DNA of 9,761 nt, taken from NCBI GenBank assembly GCA_022013615.1, contig JAKLQB010000070.1, positions 1-9,761 of the forward strand. Reading direction: 5' to 3'. The notes beneath the pieces are model-generated. The model did no database searches. It worked only from the letters and a program-made list of their open reading frames with translations, and was not told the origin of the DNA. Position 1 is the stretch's first letter, and each line of letters begins with the position of its first letter. This stretch comes from Desulfobacterales bacterium (GTDB taxonomy: Bacteria > Desulfobacterota > DSM-4660 > Desulfatiglandales > Desulfatiglandaceae). Of the stretch, positions 1-5,749 are shown piece by piece. The position numbers and the translations under genes are program-made.

Positions 1-177
1 CATAAAAGAACGAACCGATTCCCCGTCTGAAATGCCACGGTTTATTAGCAATTGGGCTTGTAAGGGAGTCAAGTCAACTTCACTGGAAAGCTGGGAGGCC
101 AGAGGAGTTGGCTGCCAATGGGAGGCATGCGCAGGCAGTGAGGGGGTTTTTAACTTCCAGACCTTATCCGGGGGCAC
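1..177 (-). CDS. recJ: Single-stranded-DNA-specific exonuclease RecJ, N-terminal fragment (runs off window)
   Basis: The reverse strand encodes 59 residues starting MPPDKVWKLKTPSLPAH and continuing without a stop to the left edge. The segment LTPLQAQLLINRGISDGESV (about residues 37-56) followed by RSFM matches the usual RecJ N-terminus: a tryptophan near the start, then a 'LSPLLAxLLxNRGIxDxExAxxFL' block. RecJ is a 5'-3' single-strand exonuclease of recombination and mismatch repair; its catalytic DHH motifs would lie outside the window. The start is probably GTG at 177-175, because an in-frame TGA lies at 183-181 and no other start precedes the conserved part. No good Shine-Dalgarno sequence is visible. 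It is the last gene of the minus-strand block, 185 bases after kdsB. The identification rests on a short but characteristic stretch. Confidence 0.75.
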   Translation of the reverse strand, partial: MPPDKVWKLKTPSLPAHASHWQPTPLASQLSSEVDLTPLQAQLLINRGISDGESVRSFM

Positions 178-260
178 AGTTCAAACCGAAAAAAACCTAA
201 GTAGTTATCATGGAGGAATATCATTTATTCTGTATTACCGTTTTCACATTAATGTTTCTC

Positions 261-327
261 ATTGACGATTGGAAGTGCTATTAATGAATTTTCAATCGTC
301 AATCGTCAATCGTCAATAGTCAATTCA
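261..327. repeat. Heptamer tandem repeat with an inverted arm
   Basis: CAATCGT occurs three times in a row at 293-313, followed by the variant CAATAGT at 314-320 and a partial CAATT. An 11-base arm ATTGACGATTG at 261-271 is the exact reverse complement of 293-303 and also of 300-310, so the transcript could form alternative hairpins in different registers. It lies in the kdsB-recJ gap, downstream of kdsB on the minus strand. There is no U-tract, so it is not a classical terminator. Confidence 0.8.
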
Positions 328-362
328 AAATTAAACCCATATTGTGACACCTTTTCCCGAGT

Positions 363-1100
363 TCATGATCCTCCAAGAACCTTTTCGACCTTCCTAATGT
401 CTTCCGGCACATCAACCTCTATGGAATTGAAAGGGGTTTCCACCACCTTGATCTTGAACCCGTGCTCGAGGGCCCTTAATTGTTCAAGCTTCTCCGCAGC
501 TTCCAGTACTCCTTGAGAAAGGCGAGTGAATTTGAGCAAGAACTCCATTCGAAAGCCATAGAATCCGAGATGCTTGTAGTGGACCTGCCTGGATTCTGCA
601 TCACGAAAAAATGGCAGTGGATAGCGCGAGAAATAGAGGGCAAAATCCTGTCTGTCAGTAACGACCTTTATGTGGTTCGGATTCCGGATATCATCTGTAT
701 CCATGATCTTCCACTTAACGGTCGTCATGGGGACGGATCGATCTTCCACAAACGGCTTGATTAGCCGGGAGACAATTGATGGATGGAATATGGGCTGATC
801 CCCCTGGATATTTACAATAAGATCCTCTGTATTCAAACCGATTTTCGTTGCAGCCTCGCAGATGCGGTCTGTGCCGGACCGGTGTGTCTGCTCGGTCATC
901 ACGACCTTACCCCCAAACTCAGTCACACACGCTGAAATCCGTTTATCATCCGTTGCCACACAAACCTCTGAAATTTCAGGGCATGACATTGCACGTTCAT
1001 ATACGTGTTGAATCATTGGCTTTCCGCCAATCAAGGCAAGAGGCTTACCCGGAAAACGGGTAGACTGATATCTGGCTGGTATGAAGGCAAAAATCTTCAT
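363..1100 (-). CDS. kdsB: 3-deoxy-manno-octulosonate cytidylyltransferase (CMP-KDO synthetase)
   Basis: The enzyme transfers CMP from CTP to KDO, activating the sugar for attachment to lipid A in lipopolysaccharide synthesis. It is cytosolic. The 245-residue product has the family's usual length. Visible motifs are the nucleotide-binding N-terminus IPARYQSTRFPGKPL (residues 7-21), the ATDD block (49-52), the metal-binding NIQGDQP with D101 (97-103), the substrate-region phrases SRYPLPF and HLGFYGFR (158-184), LEQLRALEHG (205-214), and the C-terminal SIEVDVPED with D230 (226-234). The ATG at 1100 begins directly with the conserved MKIFAFIPAR. The ribosome binding site ahead of it is weak, and 69 bases separate it from the queD stop, so it is probably read from the upstream queD transcript. 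The annotation is secure. Confidence 0.97.
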   Translation of the reverse strand: MKIFAFIPARYQSTRFPGKPLALIGGKPMIQHVYERAMSCPEISEVCVATDDKRISACVTEFGGKVVMTEQTHRSGTDRICEAATKIGLNTEDLIVNIQGDQPIFHPSIVSRLIKPFVEDRSVPMTTVKWKIMDTDDIRNPNHIKVVTDRQDFALYFSRYPLPFFRDAESRQVHYKHLGFYGFRMEFLLKFTRLSQGVLEAAEKLEQLRALEHGFKIKVVETPFNSIEVDVPEDIRKVEKVLGGS

Positions 1101-1169
1101 TGACTATGGTGTAACGGAAATTGCATAACTTCTTGAGAATAAAGGAGTCTTATTGAGGCCTGGGTTCAA

Positions 1170-1541
1170 TCAAGTTTCCATGTAGCTGGCGCAGGCGGAG
1201 TCTGATTCCCAGGCTGTGACTTTGCTGACCCTTACCTCCTGGCAGTTCAACTGCTGGGAAATGGACTCAAAAACATGGCGTGCAATGTTTTCCGAGGACG
1301 GATTTAGACTCCTGAAAGCATCCAGCTCATTCAGGAATTTGTGGTCCAGTTCTTCAAGTGCTTTTTTGGTTGCTTCCTTAAGCAGTTTGAAATCGATCAG
1401 CAGACCATCCTTACCCAGTTCCATACCCGTAACATATACTTCAATTTTCCAATTGTGCCCATGCAGGTTTTCACATCCGCCCTTGAATCCTATGAGTTGA
1501 TGGGCAGCGGCGAACTGTGAAACGATCTTCAATTCATACAT
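1170..1541 (-). CDS. queD: 6-carboxy-5,6,7,8-tetrahydropterin synthase (QueD / PTPS family)
   Basis: QueD converts 7,8-dihydroneopterin triphosphate to 6-carboxytetrahydropterin, an early step to 7-deazaguanine (preQ0/preQ1) and queuosine in tRNA. The 123-residue protein has the zinc ligands H14 (in AAAH), H27 and H29 (in CENLHGHNW), the catalytic C23, the D66-H67 pair in LDHKFLN, and E112 in AWESDSACASY near the C-terminus. This is the bacterial QueD pattern with the catalytic Cys rather than a eukaryotic pyruvoyl-tetrahydropterin synthase. Its ATG (1541-1539) overlaps the TAA of the zinc-ribbon gene as TAATG, with AAGGAAG upstream, so translation is probably coupled. No other queuosine gene is in the window. 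A side role in another pterin pathway cannot be excluded. Confidence 0.93.
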   Translation of the reverse strand: MYELKIVSQFAAAHQLIGFKGGCENLHGHNWKIEVYVTGMELGKDGLLIDFKLLKEATKKALEELDHKFLNELDAFRSLNPSSENIARHVFESISQQLNCQEVRVSKVTAWESDSACASYMET

Positions 1542-1912
1542 TATGTTTCTTCCTTATTTGGCTCTTTTTCCTCCTGTTTTTCCTCCTGCTGTTTCTCACG
1601 TTGTTCCTCCTGCTTTTTCTCACGTTGTTCCTCCTGCTTTTTCTCACGTTGTTCCTCCTGCTTTTTCACCTCGTCAGGGGTCTTGCCGCACTCTGAACAC
1701 CTTCCATCAACGATTATCCCGGTGCAGGTACCATCCGGGCACAGGACTCTATCCCCAAGATCAAAACCGTTGTCATCCTCAAAGGAATCTTCCACCTCCT
1801 CCACCAGGGAGACTCCACATTCCATACAGAATTTGGCCTCCTCTGGGCTTACCGACCCGCACTGTGGGCAAGTGATACCAGGTATTTCTTTTTCGCAATA
1901 TGGACATTTCAT
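1541..1912 (-). CDS. Small multi-zinc-ribbon protein with a charged repeat tail
   Basis: The 123-residue protein has ten cysteines in CxxC-like pairs: C3-C6, C15-C18, C29-C32, C58-C63 and C72-C75. This suggests two rubredoxin-like zinc ribbons, an N-terminal one (MKCPYCEKEI, CPQCGS) with the CMECG knuckle and a second formed by LCPDGTCTG and CSECG. From about residue 83 it is a low-complexity Lys/Gln/Glu tail made of three identical octapeptides KKQEEQRE plus degenerate copies, probably a charged helix. No enzymatic motif is visible. It may bind nucleic acid or a protein partner, but its function is unknown. GAGGAGG stands 9 bases before the ATG. Coupling to queD suggests co-expression, not necessarily a queuosine role. 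Confidence 0.85.
   Translation of the reverse strand: MKCPYCEKEIPGITCPQCGSVSPEEAKFCMECGVSLVEEVEDSFEDDNGFDLGDRVLCPDGTCTGIIVDGRCSECGKTPDEVKKQEEQREKKQEEQREKKQEEQREKQQEEKQEEKEPNKEET
1595..1666 (-). repeat. Three perfect 24-base direct repeats inside the zinc-ribbon gene
   Basis: Identical units occupy 1595-1618, 1619-1642 and 1643-1666, each encoding KKQEEQRE in frame on the minus strand. Degenerate copies follow towards 1571. Because the unit is a multiple of three, copy-number change by slippage would lengthen or shorten the charged tail without breaking the frame. Confidence 0.93.
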
Positions 1913-1947
1913 GTCTTTATACCTCCTCTCTAAGTTGGGGCCTGCAA

Positions 1948-1972
1948 CCTCTTACATCAACTATGTAAGAGG
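1948..1972 (-). promoter_or_regulatory. Perfect 10-base-pair hairpin in the leader of the zinc-ribbon/queD operon
   Basis: Arms CCTCTTACAT (1948-1957) and ATGTAAGAGG (1963-1972) are exact reverse complements around a 5-base loop. A further CCTG/CAGG pair (1941-1944, 1976-1979) can extend the stem across a symmetric 3x3 internal loop. It ends 36 bases before the start codon and leaves the ribosome binding site free. It could be an operator, a leader hairpin, or a terminator for the FmdB-type gene, but no T-tract follows on the minus strand. It does not match the preQ1 riboswitch consensus. Confidence 0.55.
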
Positions 1973-2003
1973 ACACAGGTAATACACACATTAACTGTCT
2001 TCA

Positions 2004-2031
2004 TAGGCTAAGATCGTGAATTTTTAGCCTA
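2004..2031. repeat. Inverted repeat TAGGCTA/TAGCCTA
   Basis: Seven-base arms at 2004-2010 and 2025-2031 enclose a 14-base spacer. On the plus strand an ATTTTT run follows, giving a weak terminator-like look, but no plus-strand gene precedes it. Role unknown. Confidence 0.4.
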
Positions 2032-2039
2032 ATTTTTGG

Positions 2040-2053
2040 AATCATTAATGATT
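2040..2053. repeat. 14-base perfect palindrome AATCATTAATGATT
   Basis: The sequence equals its own reverse complement over 14 bases and sits in non-coding DNA upstream of the zinc-ribbon gene. Size and AT-richness suit a dimeric regulator site, though AT-rich palindromes also arise by chance. Confidence 0.4.
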
Positions 2054-2187
2054 GCTACCATTAATACATCTATTACACAGTCCTTTAGAAACAACCACTG
2101 TTTAAATGATAATGTGTGGTTTGTCAATTGAGGATCAGATGGCAAGAGGCAAGAATTAAAGAAGTGATAATCGGGTCACACAGTCAA

Positions 2188-2226
2188 GGCGCCCGACAAC
2201 TCGCGCGACCCGCGGACGGCGCCCCA
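2188..2226. repeat. GC-rich block bounded by two GGCGCC hexamers
   Basis: 32 of 39 bases are G or C, in AT-rich surroundings. GGCGCC occurs at 2188-2193 and 2218-2223 and the two can pair, while the inner CGCGCGACCCGCG is itself partly self-complementary. It lies about 25 bases past the stop of the FmdB-type gene on the minus strand. No T-run follows, so it is not a classical terminator. I cannot match it to a tRNA or a known RNA. Confidence 0.5.
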
Positions 2227-2251
2227 GGACGTTGATCCCATGAGTGAAAAG

Positions 2252-2416
2252 TTAACTCTTTTTAGACGTTATGGCCTGAAAAGATGTAATCTGCTGCTTC
2301 ACCCTAACACTTTTACACTTTGGGCATCTGATTTTCTTCTTTTCGTGTTCGGCAATTGTTATGGTCAGGGAAAAAGGCTTTTTGCATTTCTCGCAAATAT
2401 ACTCGTATGTGGGCAT
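2252..2416 (-). CDS. FmdB-family zinc-ribbon protein
   Basis: This 54-residue gene begins MPTYEYICEKCKKPFSL and ends TSKKS before a TAA. The start MPTYEYxCxxC, then a spacer, then IRCPKCKSVRVKQQI is the signature of the FmdB/CxxC_CxxC_SSSS putative regulatory family: C8-C11 and C31-C34 form one zinc ribbon. The name comes from a gene beside a formamidase gene, and the true function of most members is unknown. A strong GGAGG lies 7 bases before the ATG (complement of 2423-2427), which fixes the start. It is 134 bases downstream of the HAD gene on the same strand. A longer open frame on the plus strand over the same bases is only its shadow. Confidence 0.9.
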   Translation of the reverse strand: MPTYEYICEKCKKPFSLTITIAEHEKKKIRCPKCKSVRVKQQITSFQAITSKKS

Positions 2417-2434
2417 GGCAAACCTCCAATTAAA

Positions 2435-2459
2435 CGTCTCGGAAATTGTACAACTTATT
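2435..2459 (-). repeat. Shared 25-base upstream motif, copy 1
   Basis: On the minus strand the motif reads AATAAG, a variable middle, then AATTTCCGAGAC. It matches 21 of 25 bases of the motif at 5070-5094. It lies 19 bases ahead of the FmdB-type start codon, just upstream of the ribosome binding site. TGAGCGGAGCGAA at 2503-2515, further upstream of the same gene, also has a partner beside copy 2. Confidence 0.7.
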
Positions 2460-2550
2460 TAAAATAATAATATTTCGTCGAGGCCTGAGCTTTTGTCTCG
2501 TGTGAGCGGAGCGAACTAAGTTCAAAACAATACGATTCCTCGAAAAGCTA

Positions 2551-3168
2551 TCAAATGTTTTCTCCGTTCCCGTTCCATTGAATCAAGGCCTCAATTTCAT
2601 GCCAGCTCTTGACTGTTTGAAAAGGATGCGGCTTCCGGTTCCAGGGTTGCTCAAAGACGATGGGGATGACCGACGTTTTTTCTAAAAGATAGCATGTTTC
2701 AAGGCGATCTTCAACAAAATACCTGATTCCGTGTTTCAAAAGAACCGGAATTTTTTTCTCGTGAACGCTTGTAGCCTCAAGACGGATATCACTCATACGC
2801 GCTACCCGAAGATGTTGTTGAATCCACTCGAGGATAGAATCCCTTTCAGGTCTGGCAGTAACAAAGAGTAAAGGACTAATGCGTGAAAGCCTTGTTAACA
2901 CATCCACAGAACCAAAGACAGGCCGTATCCCCATTGCAAGCGGATTATCCAGTATCCTTTGAATAATCTCATGGCTGGTCTTTTCATCAATATCAATGAC
3001 TTTCCAGAAATCATACTCTGTGATGTCCTCATACTCTACTTGAATGCCATATTGTTCTCTGGCAGTTTCAACGAAAATTCTAAATGTATCGGCAAAAACA
3101 CCGTCGATATCAAATGCCAATTCATTGGGCAGAATTCTCCCTGATTTTTCTTTAATTCTGTTTTTCAC
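2551..3168 (-). CDS. HAD-superfamily hydrolase (5'-nucleotidase/phosphatase-like)
   Basis: The 205-residue protein carries HAD motif I as AFDIDGVFADT (nucleophile D20, acid/base D22), motif II as LFVTARPERD (T104), a likely motif III lysine around K139-K145 (HEKKIPVLLKHG), and motif IV as YFVEDRLETC (E153-D154). The helical part between motif I and residue 80 suggests a C1-type cap, as in deoxynucleotidases and phosphoglycolate-phosphatase-like enzymes. It should be a Mg-dependent cytosolic phosphatase; the substrate cannot be told. The start is GTG (3168-3166), preceded by AGGGA. It lies 32 bases after the histidine kinase stop, so the two are probably co-transcribed. The linkage may simply be transcriptional, since the kinase has no obvious phosphatase partner here. 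Confidence 0.85.
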   Translation of the reverse strand: MKNRIKEKSGRILPNELAFDIDGVFADTFRIFVETAREQYGIQVEYEDITEYDFWKVIDIDEKTSHEIIQRILDNPLAMGIRPVFGSVDVLTRLSRISPLLFVTARPERDSILEWIQQHLRVARMSDIRLEATSVHEKKIPVLLKHGIRYFVEDRLETCYLLEKTSVIPIVFEQPWNRKPHPFQTVKSWHEIEALIQWNGNGENI

Positions 3169-3200
3169 AATACATCCCTGTTAAATTTTCAAGACGTTGA

Positions 3201-5030
3201 TTAAGGCTGTTCTTGCTCCTCATATATGGGTAGACGCACTACAAAGGCAGTGGTATTCTTGCCTCTCCGAATCTCTATCTTTCCCCTGAGCATGCGGATA
3301 ATTCGGAAGGTTATGTAGAGGCCACGACCTTCGCCTTCGCCCCCAAGAAGTCTCAGCCTTTCTTCTTCAGAAATATTACCCGTATTACTGATCTCAGCAC
3401 ACGCCCATTCCCCATCAGCATAAGTGCGAATTGCAATACGTCCTCCCTTGAGTGGAATTGCCTTTGTGGCATTGTTAAGCAGATTATCAAATACACGTTC
3501 AAGGTGGGTTACATAACACTGGACCTTAAGATGAGGTTCAAAAGGCCCCTCTTTCAGAGAAATATTCTGCCTGAATTGCTCTTTGATAGCCTCTTTGTTG
3601 ATTTCAAAGCGTCTTTGAAGTACATCTCTCAGGCTCAACACCTGCTCCTTGCCTACCTCATATATACTCAAGGCCAATTCCTGAAGGCGACTTGTTTCCC
3701 GGAAAAGAATATCCACATACTTGCTGATCTGATTATTGGAGTCCTCACACCCTTCCTGTTTAAGTAATGTCTTGAGCCTTCGGGCGAAACCAGCTATTGC
3801 GATAGCTGGATTCTTAAAATCATGAAGGGTGTCATCCAGACGTTCCATTTTCTGAGCCTTCATCAATTCCCGGCCCAAAAACAGGAAGATATCTATTTCA
3901 TCATCCCTGTAACGCTGCCTCTGATCCAAGGCATCAAAAGTCATGAAATGGCTAATTTCACCGTCAGCAGTAAGGGGAATGTATAGTATAGAGTTAATAC
4001 TGTGGGACGCTGCGAATCTTTTAAGATTCTCAGATATTAAATTGCTCCTTTGTGGATCCACCACCAGTATATATGACGAGGTGACTATCTCGTAGACAGA
4101 CTCCCCGGAATATTCCCTCAGGTTGAGGAGTAACTCAAAGGCGGGCTCGGTGCTCGCTGGAAAACTTTTCCCAATGCTATGGTACCCCCCCGCCACAGGG
4201 TAACCGGCCTCAAGGATCACGCTATTAAGATCCTTTGTGACTGAAAAAAGCGTACTGCTTTGGAGACTGACCATATCAGCGAGTTCCGGGATCACATGGT
4301 TAAAGACTTCCGTCATCTTAATCCCGCCCCGGCTTCCAAGGGTCCGGAATATATGACCAACGATCGCCTCTTTCTTTTCATTGGCCCGGTGCATGGTGAG
4401 GATCTTTTTGTGAGCAACAGCAAAGCTCAATCTCTTGGCCATAAGGCTGGCCATCTGGATCTCCAGGGGCGCAAAGGTTCGATCTTTCTCCAGATAGTAT
4501 ATCTGGATCACACCCACAGTGTCTCGCTCATGGGGGAAAAACCGGGGAATCTCAAGTGGAACAGCCATTAGCGAGTAAACACCTCTTCTCTCGATGATTT
4601 CCTTATCCTGATAGCGCTCATCATCAAGAATATTGGGAACCAGGTATGGTTTGCGAGATTTTACCACATCCCCGGCCACGCTCCCTTCAAGCGGGATAAA
4701 CGGCTCACGTTTTTCTTCTTTGGAAGGATAAGACCCATAGGAAAGCATCTGCTCAGTTTGCGGATCATAGATCCTGACAGAGGCCGATCGGGCCTTGAGA
4801 AAGCCTACCATGTATTGAGTAGCTTTCTCCAGGATTTGCCGTTCAGAAAGGTCTGGGTCGATCTCAACAACCTCATCAACCTGCCTGATAACCTGATCCA
4901 GGAAATCAGAGAGAACATGCTGCTCGGTCCATTCCGTTAGAAGGGCCCAGAAATCCTTCTGAGCGGAAAGTCCTTTTGCCCAGGGTTCATGCCGTGCCGG
5001 CTCGAACAGATTCGCCAAATCAGTCCACAT
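3201..5030 (-). CDS. Soluble GAF-GAF sensor histidine kinase
   Basis: This 609-residue protein has no transmembrane segment or signal peptide that I can see, so it is probably a cytosolic sensor. Residues about 60-205 form a first GAF domain (ARSASVRIYDP, SVAGDVVKSRKPYLVPNI, SLMAVPL, GVIQIYY), and about 235-395 a second, weaker one (SSTLFSV, SILYIPLTADGEI, FLFLGREL). The H-box is LDDTLHDFKNPAIAIAGFARRL with phospho-acceptor H403. The N-box is ERVFDNLLNNATKAI (511-525), followed by an SNTG form of the G1 box (548-551) and GEGEGRGLYITFRII (564-578) as the G2/lid. A final strand TTAFVVRLP closes the ATPase. No response regulator, receiver domain or HAMP is present, so the partner is elsewhere. 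The ATG at 5030 has only a weak ribosome site. Ligand unknown. Confidence 0.9.
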   Translation of the reverse strand: MWTDLANLFEPARHEPWAKGLSAQKDFWALLTEWTEQHVLSDFLDQVIRQVDEVVEIDPDLSERQILEKATQYMVGFLKARSASVRIYDPQTEQMLSYGSYPSKEEKREPFIPLEGSVAGDVVKSRKPYLVPNILDDERYQDKEIIERRGVYSLMAVPLEIPRFFPHERDTVGVIQIYYLEKDRTFAPLEIQMASLMAKRLSFAVAHKKILTMHRANEKKEAIVGHIFRTLGSRGGIKMTEVFNHVIPELADMVSLQSSTLFSVTKDLNSVILEAGYPVAGGYHSIGKSFPASTEPAFELLLNLREYSGESVYEIVTSSYILVVDPQRSNLISENLKRFAASHSINSILYIPLTADGEISHFMTFDALDQRQRYRDDEIDIFLFLGRELMKAQKMERLDDTLHDFKNPAIAIAGFARRLKTLLKQEGCEDSNNQISKYVDILFRETSRLQELALSIYEVGKEQVLSLRDVLQRRFEINKEAIKEQFRQNISLKEGPFEPHLKVQCYVTHLERVFDNLLNNATKAIPLKGGRIAIRTYADGEWACAEISNTGNISEEERLRLLGGEGEGRGLYITFRIIRMLRGKIEIRRGKNTTAFVVRLPIYEEQEQP

Positions 5031-5069
5031 AATAAAGCTCAGGTTGAAGGTTTATAAGGTCTATATGTT

Positions 5070-5094
5070 TGTCTCGGAAATTCTATTACTTATT
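5070..5094 (-). repeat. Shared 25-base upstream motif, copy 2
   Basis: Read on the minus strand it is AATAAG, a variable middle, then AATTTCCGAGAC, with four differences from copy 1 at 2435-2459. It lies 40 bases ahead of the histidine kinase start. TGAGCGAAGCGAA follows 7 bases away at 5102-5114, in the same relative order as beside copy 1 but with a much shorter spacer. Confidence 0.7.
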
Positions 5095-5158
5095 CCAATC
5101 ATGAGCGAAGCGAAATAATTCTTTTTATTCCCATAGCAATAACAGGGCGAAAAGTCAA

Positions 5159-5218
5159 GGAAGCCCCGGCTTCCTAAGCAAATCTATTAAGGCCTCCCAG
5201 GCAGGGCCAAGAGGCCTT
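5159..5218. repeat. Two adjacent hairpins in the divergent intergenic region
   Basis: GGAAGC (5159-5164) pairs with GCTTCC (5169-5174) over a 4-base loop. AAGGCCTC (5189-5196) pairs with GAGGCCTT (5211-5218) over 14 bases. Neither is followed by a T-run in either direction, so they are not typical intrinsic terminators. They lie upstream of both flanking genes, which fits regulation or a small repeat element better than termination. Confidence 0.45.
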
Positions 5219-5238
5219 CGAACGAATTGGATTCTGCA

Positions 5239-5267
5239 TTGACATATCTGCTGTTTTTCAGCATACT
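5239..5267 (+). promoter_or_regulatory. Sigma-70-like promoter of the PilZ gene
   Basis: A consensus -35 TTGACA (5239-5244) is followed after exactly 17 bases by CATACT (5262-5267), four of six matches to the -10 consensus. A start near 5274 would leave a leader of about 110 bases before the ATG at 5384. Confidence 0.55.
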
Positions 5268-5383
5268 CCCACTTGCTATCCCCTGCAACAGTTTAGCGAT
5301 TTGAAAAGACCATCCCTGGATTATTGGGCACTATTTCTAAAGCGCTGAACTGTTACTTTCCCCTCAAAACCCCGGAGGTAGGC

Positions 5384-5749
5384 ATGAAGGAATCAAACAA
5401 TATAGATCGTCTGATAGATTTGATCAGAAAAATGACCGAACACGAGCAGGACATTCTATTGAACAGGTTGAAAGGAAATCACTTTAAAGAAAAAAGGGTG
5501 AAGCCCAGAAAGGCAAATCCTGTACTTTTAGATTATACTGTCCGGAATCGTGTTTTTCAGGGGTTTATTCATGATATAAGTGTTGGCGGAGTGTTTATTG
5601 GAACAGGCGAATCCATATCTGTTGGTCAAGAGATCCTGGCACTTATACCACTTCCAAACAGCCCAAAATCTATTAGAGTCAGAGGCGACGTTGTCAGAAA
5701 CACGCCTAACGGGATAGGTGTAAAATTTAAGAGACAGCCTAAGGCATAA
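5384..5749 (+). CDS. PilZ-domain protein, probable c-di-GMP receptor
   Basis: The 121-residue protein has an N-terminal helical stretch (about 1-33, IDRLIDLIRKMTEHEQDILL) and then a PilZ domain. The c-di-GMP-binding pair is present: an RxxxR-type R38-x3-R42 in KRVKPRK, and the (D/N)xSxxG motif as D64-I-S66-V-G-G69 in FIHDISVGGVFIGT. The barrel continues through VGQEILALIPLP, IRVRGDVVRNTPNGIGVKFK. It should be a small cytosolic effector reading c-di-GMP, possibly acting on motility, exopolysaccharide or a protein partner. The frame is open 20 codons further upstream, but GGAGG at 5374-5378 points to the ATG at 5384. Its 3' end overlaps the convergent patatin gene by 11 bases. No cyclase or phosphodiesterase is in the window. 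Confidence 0.88.
   Translation: MKESNNIDRLIDLIRKMTEHEQDILLNRLKGNHFKEKRVKPRKANPVLLDYTVRNRVFQGFIHDISVGGVFIGTGESISVGQEILALIPLPNSPKSIRVRGDVVRNTPNGIGVKFKRQPKA

Larger units (their letters stand above)
1913..2251. other. Intergenic region between fmdB-type gene and zinc-ribbon gene
   Basis: No convincing coding frame was found in these 339 bases on either strand. They hold four dyads: a 10-base-pair hairpin at 1948-1972, a 7-base inverted repeat at 2004-2031 (TAGGCTA/TAGCCTA), a 14-base palindrome at 2040-2053, and a GC-rich block at 2188-2226. On the minus strand a TTGACA-like hexamer lies near 2120-2130, but no good -10 follows at the right distance. A promoter for the zinc-ribbon/queD/kdsB genes is expected here but not pinned down. 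Confidence 0.6.
5031..5383. other. Divergent intergenic region between the kinase and PilZ genes
   Basis: Some 350 non-coding bases separate two divergent genes. From left to right they hold the second copy of the 25-base motif (5070-5094), TGAGCGAAGCGAA (5102-5114), a short GC hairpin (5159-5174), a longer inverted repeat (5189-5218), a plus-strand promoter (5239-5267) and the PilZ ribosome site. On the minus strand AGTCAA at 5153-5158 read as TTGACT, 17 bases from TATGGG, is a possible but weak kinase promoter. Confidence 0.6.

Noticed and set aside
32..265. Plus-strand open frame of 77 codons at the left edge
   Set aside because: The opposite strand encodes a recognisable RecJ N-terminus over most of it, and the plus-strand product has no recognisable motif.
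293..327. Short regular repeats as a CRISPR array
   Set aside because: Units are 7 bases with no spacers, and no cas gene is nearby.
1948..1972. preQ1 riboswitch upstream of queD
   Set aside because: There is a good hairpin, but not the preQ1 class I loop and A-rich tail that would be needed.
2188..2226. tRNA or other structured RNA gene in the GC-rich block
   Set aside because: It is too short and lacks the cloverleaf arms, the T-loop GTTCRA sequence and a terminal CCA.
2240..2467. Plus-strand open frame of 75 codons
   Set aside because: It is the antisense shadow of the FmdB-type gene, which has a strong ribosome site and a full family signature.
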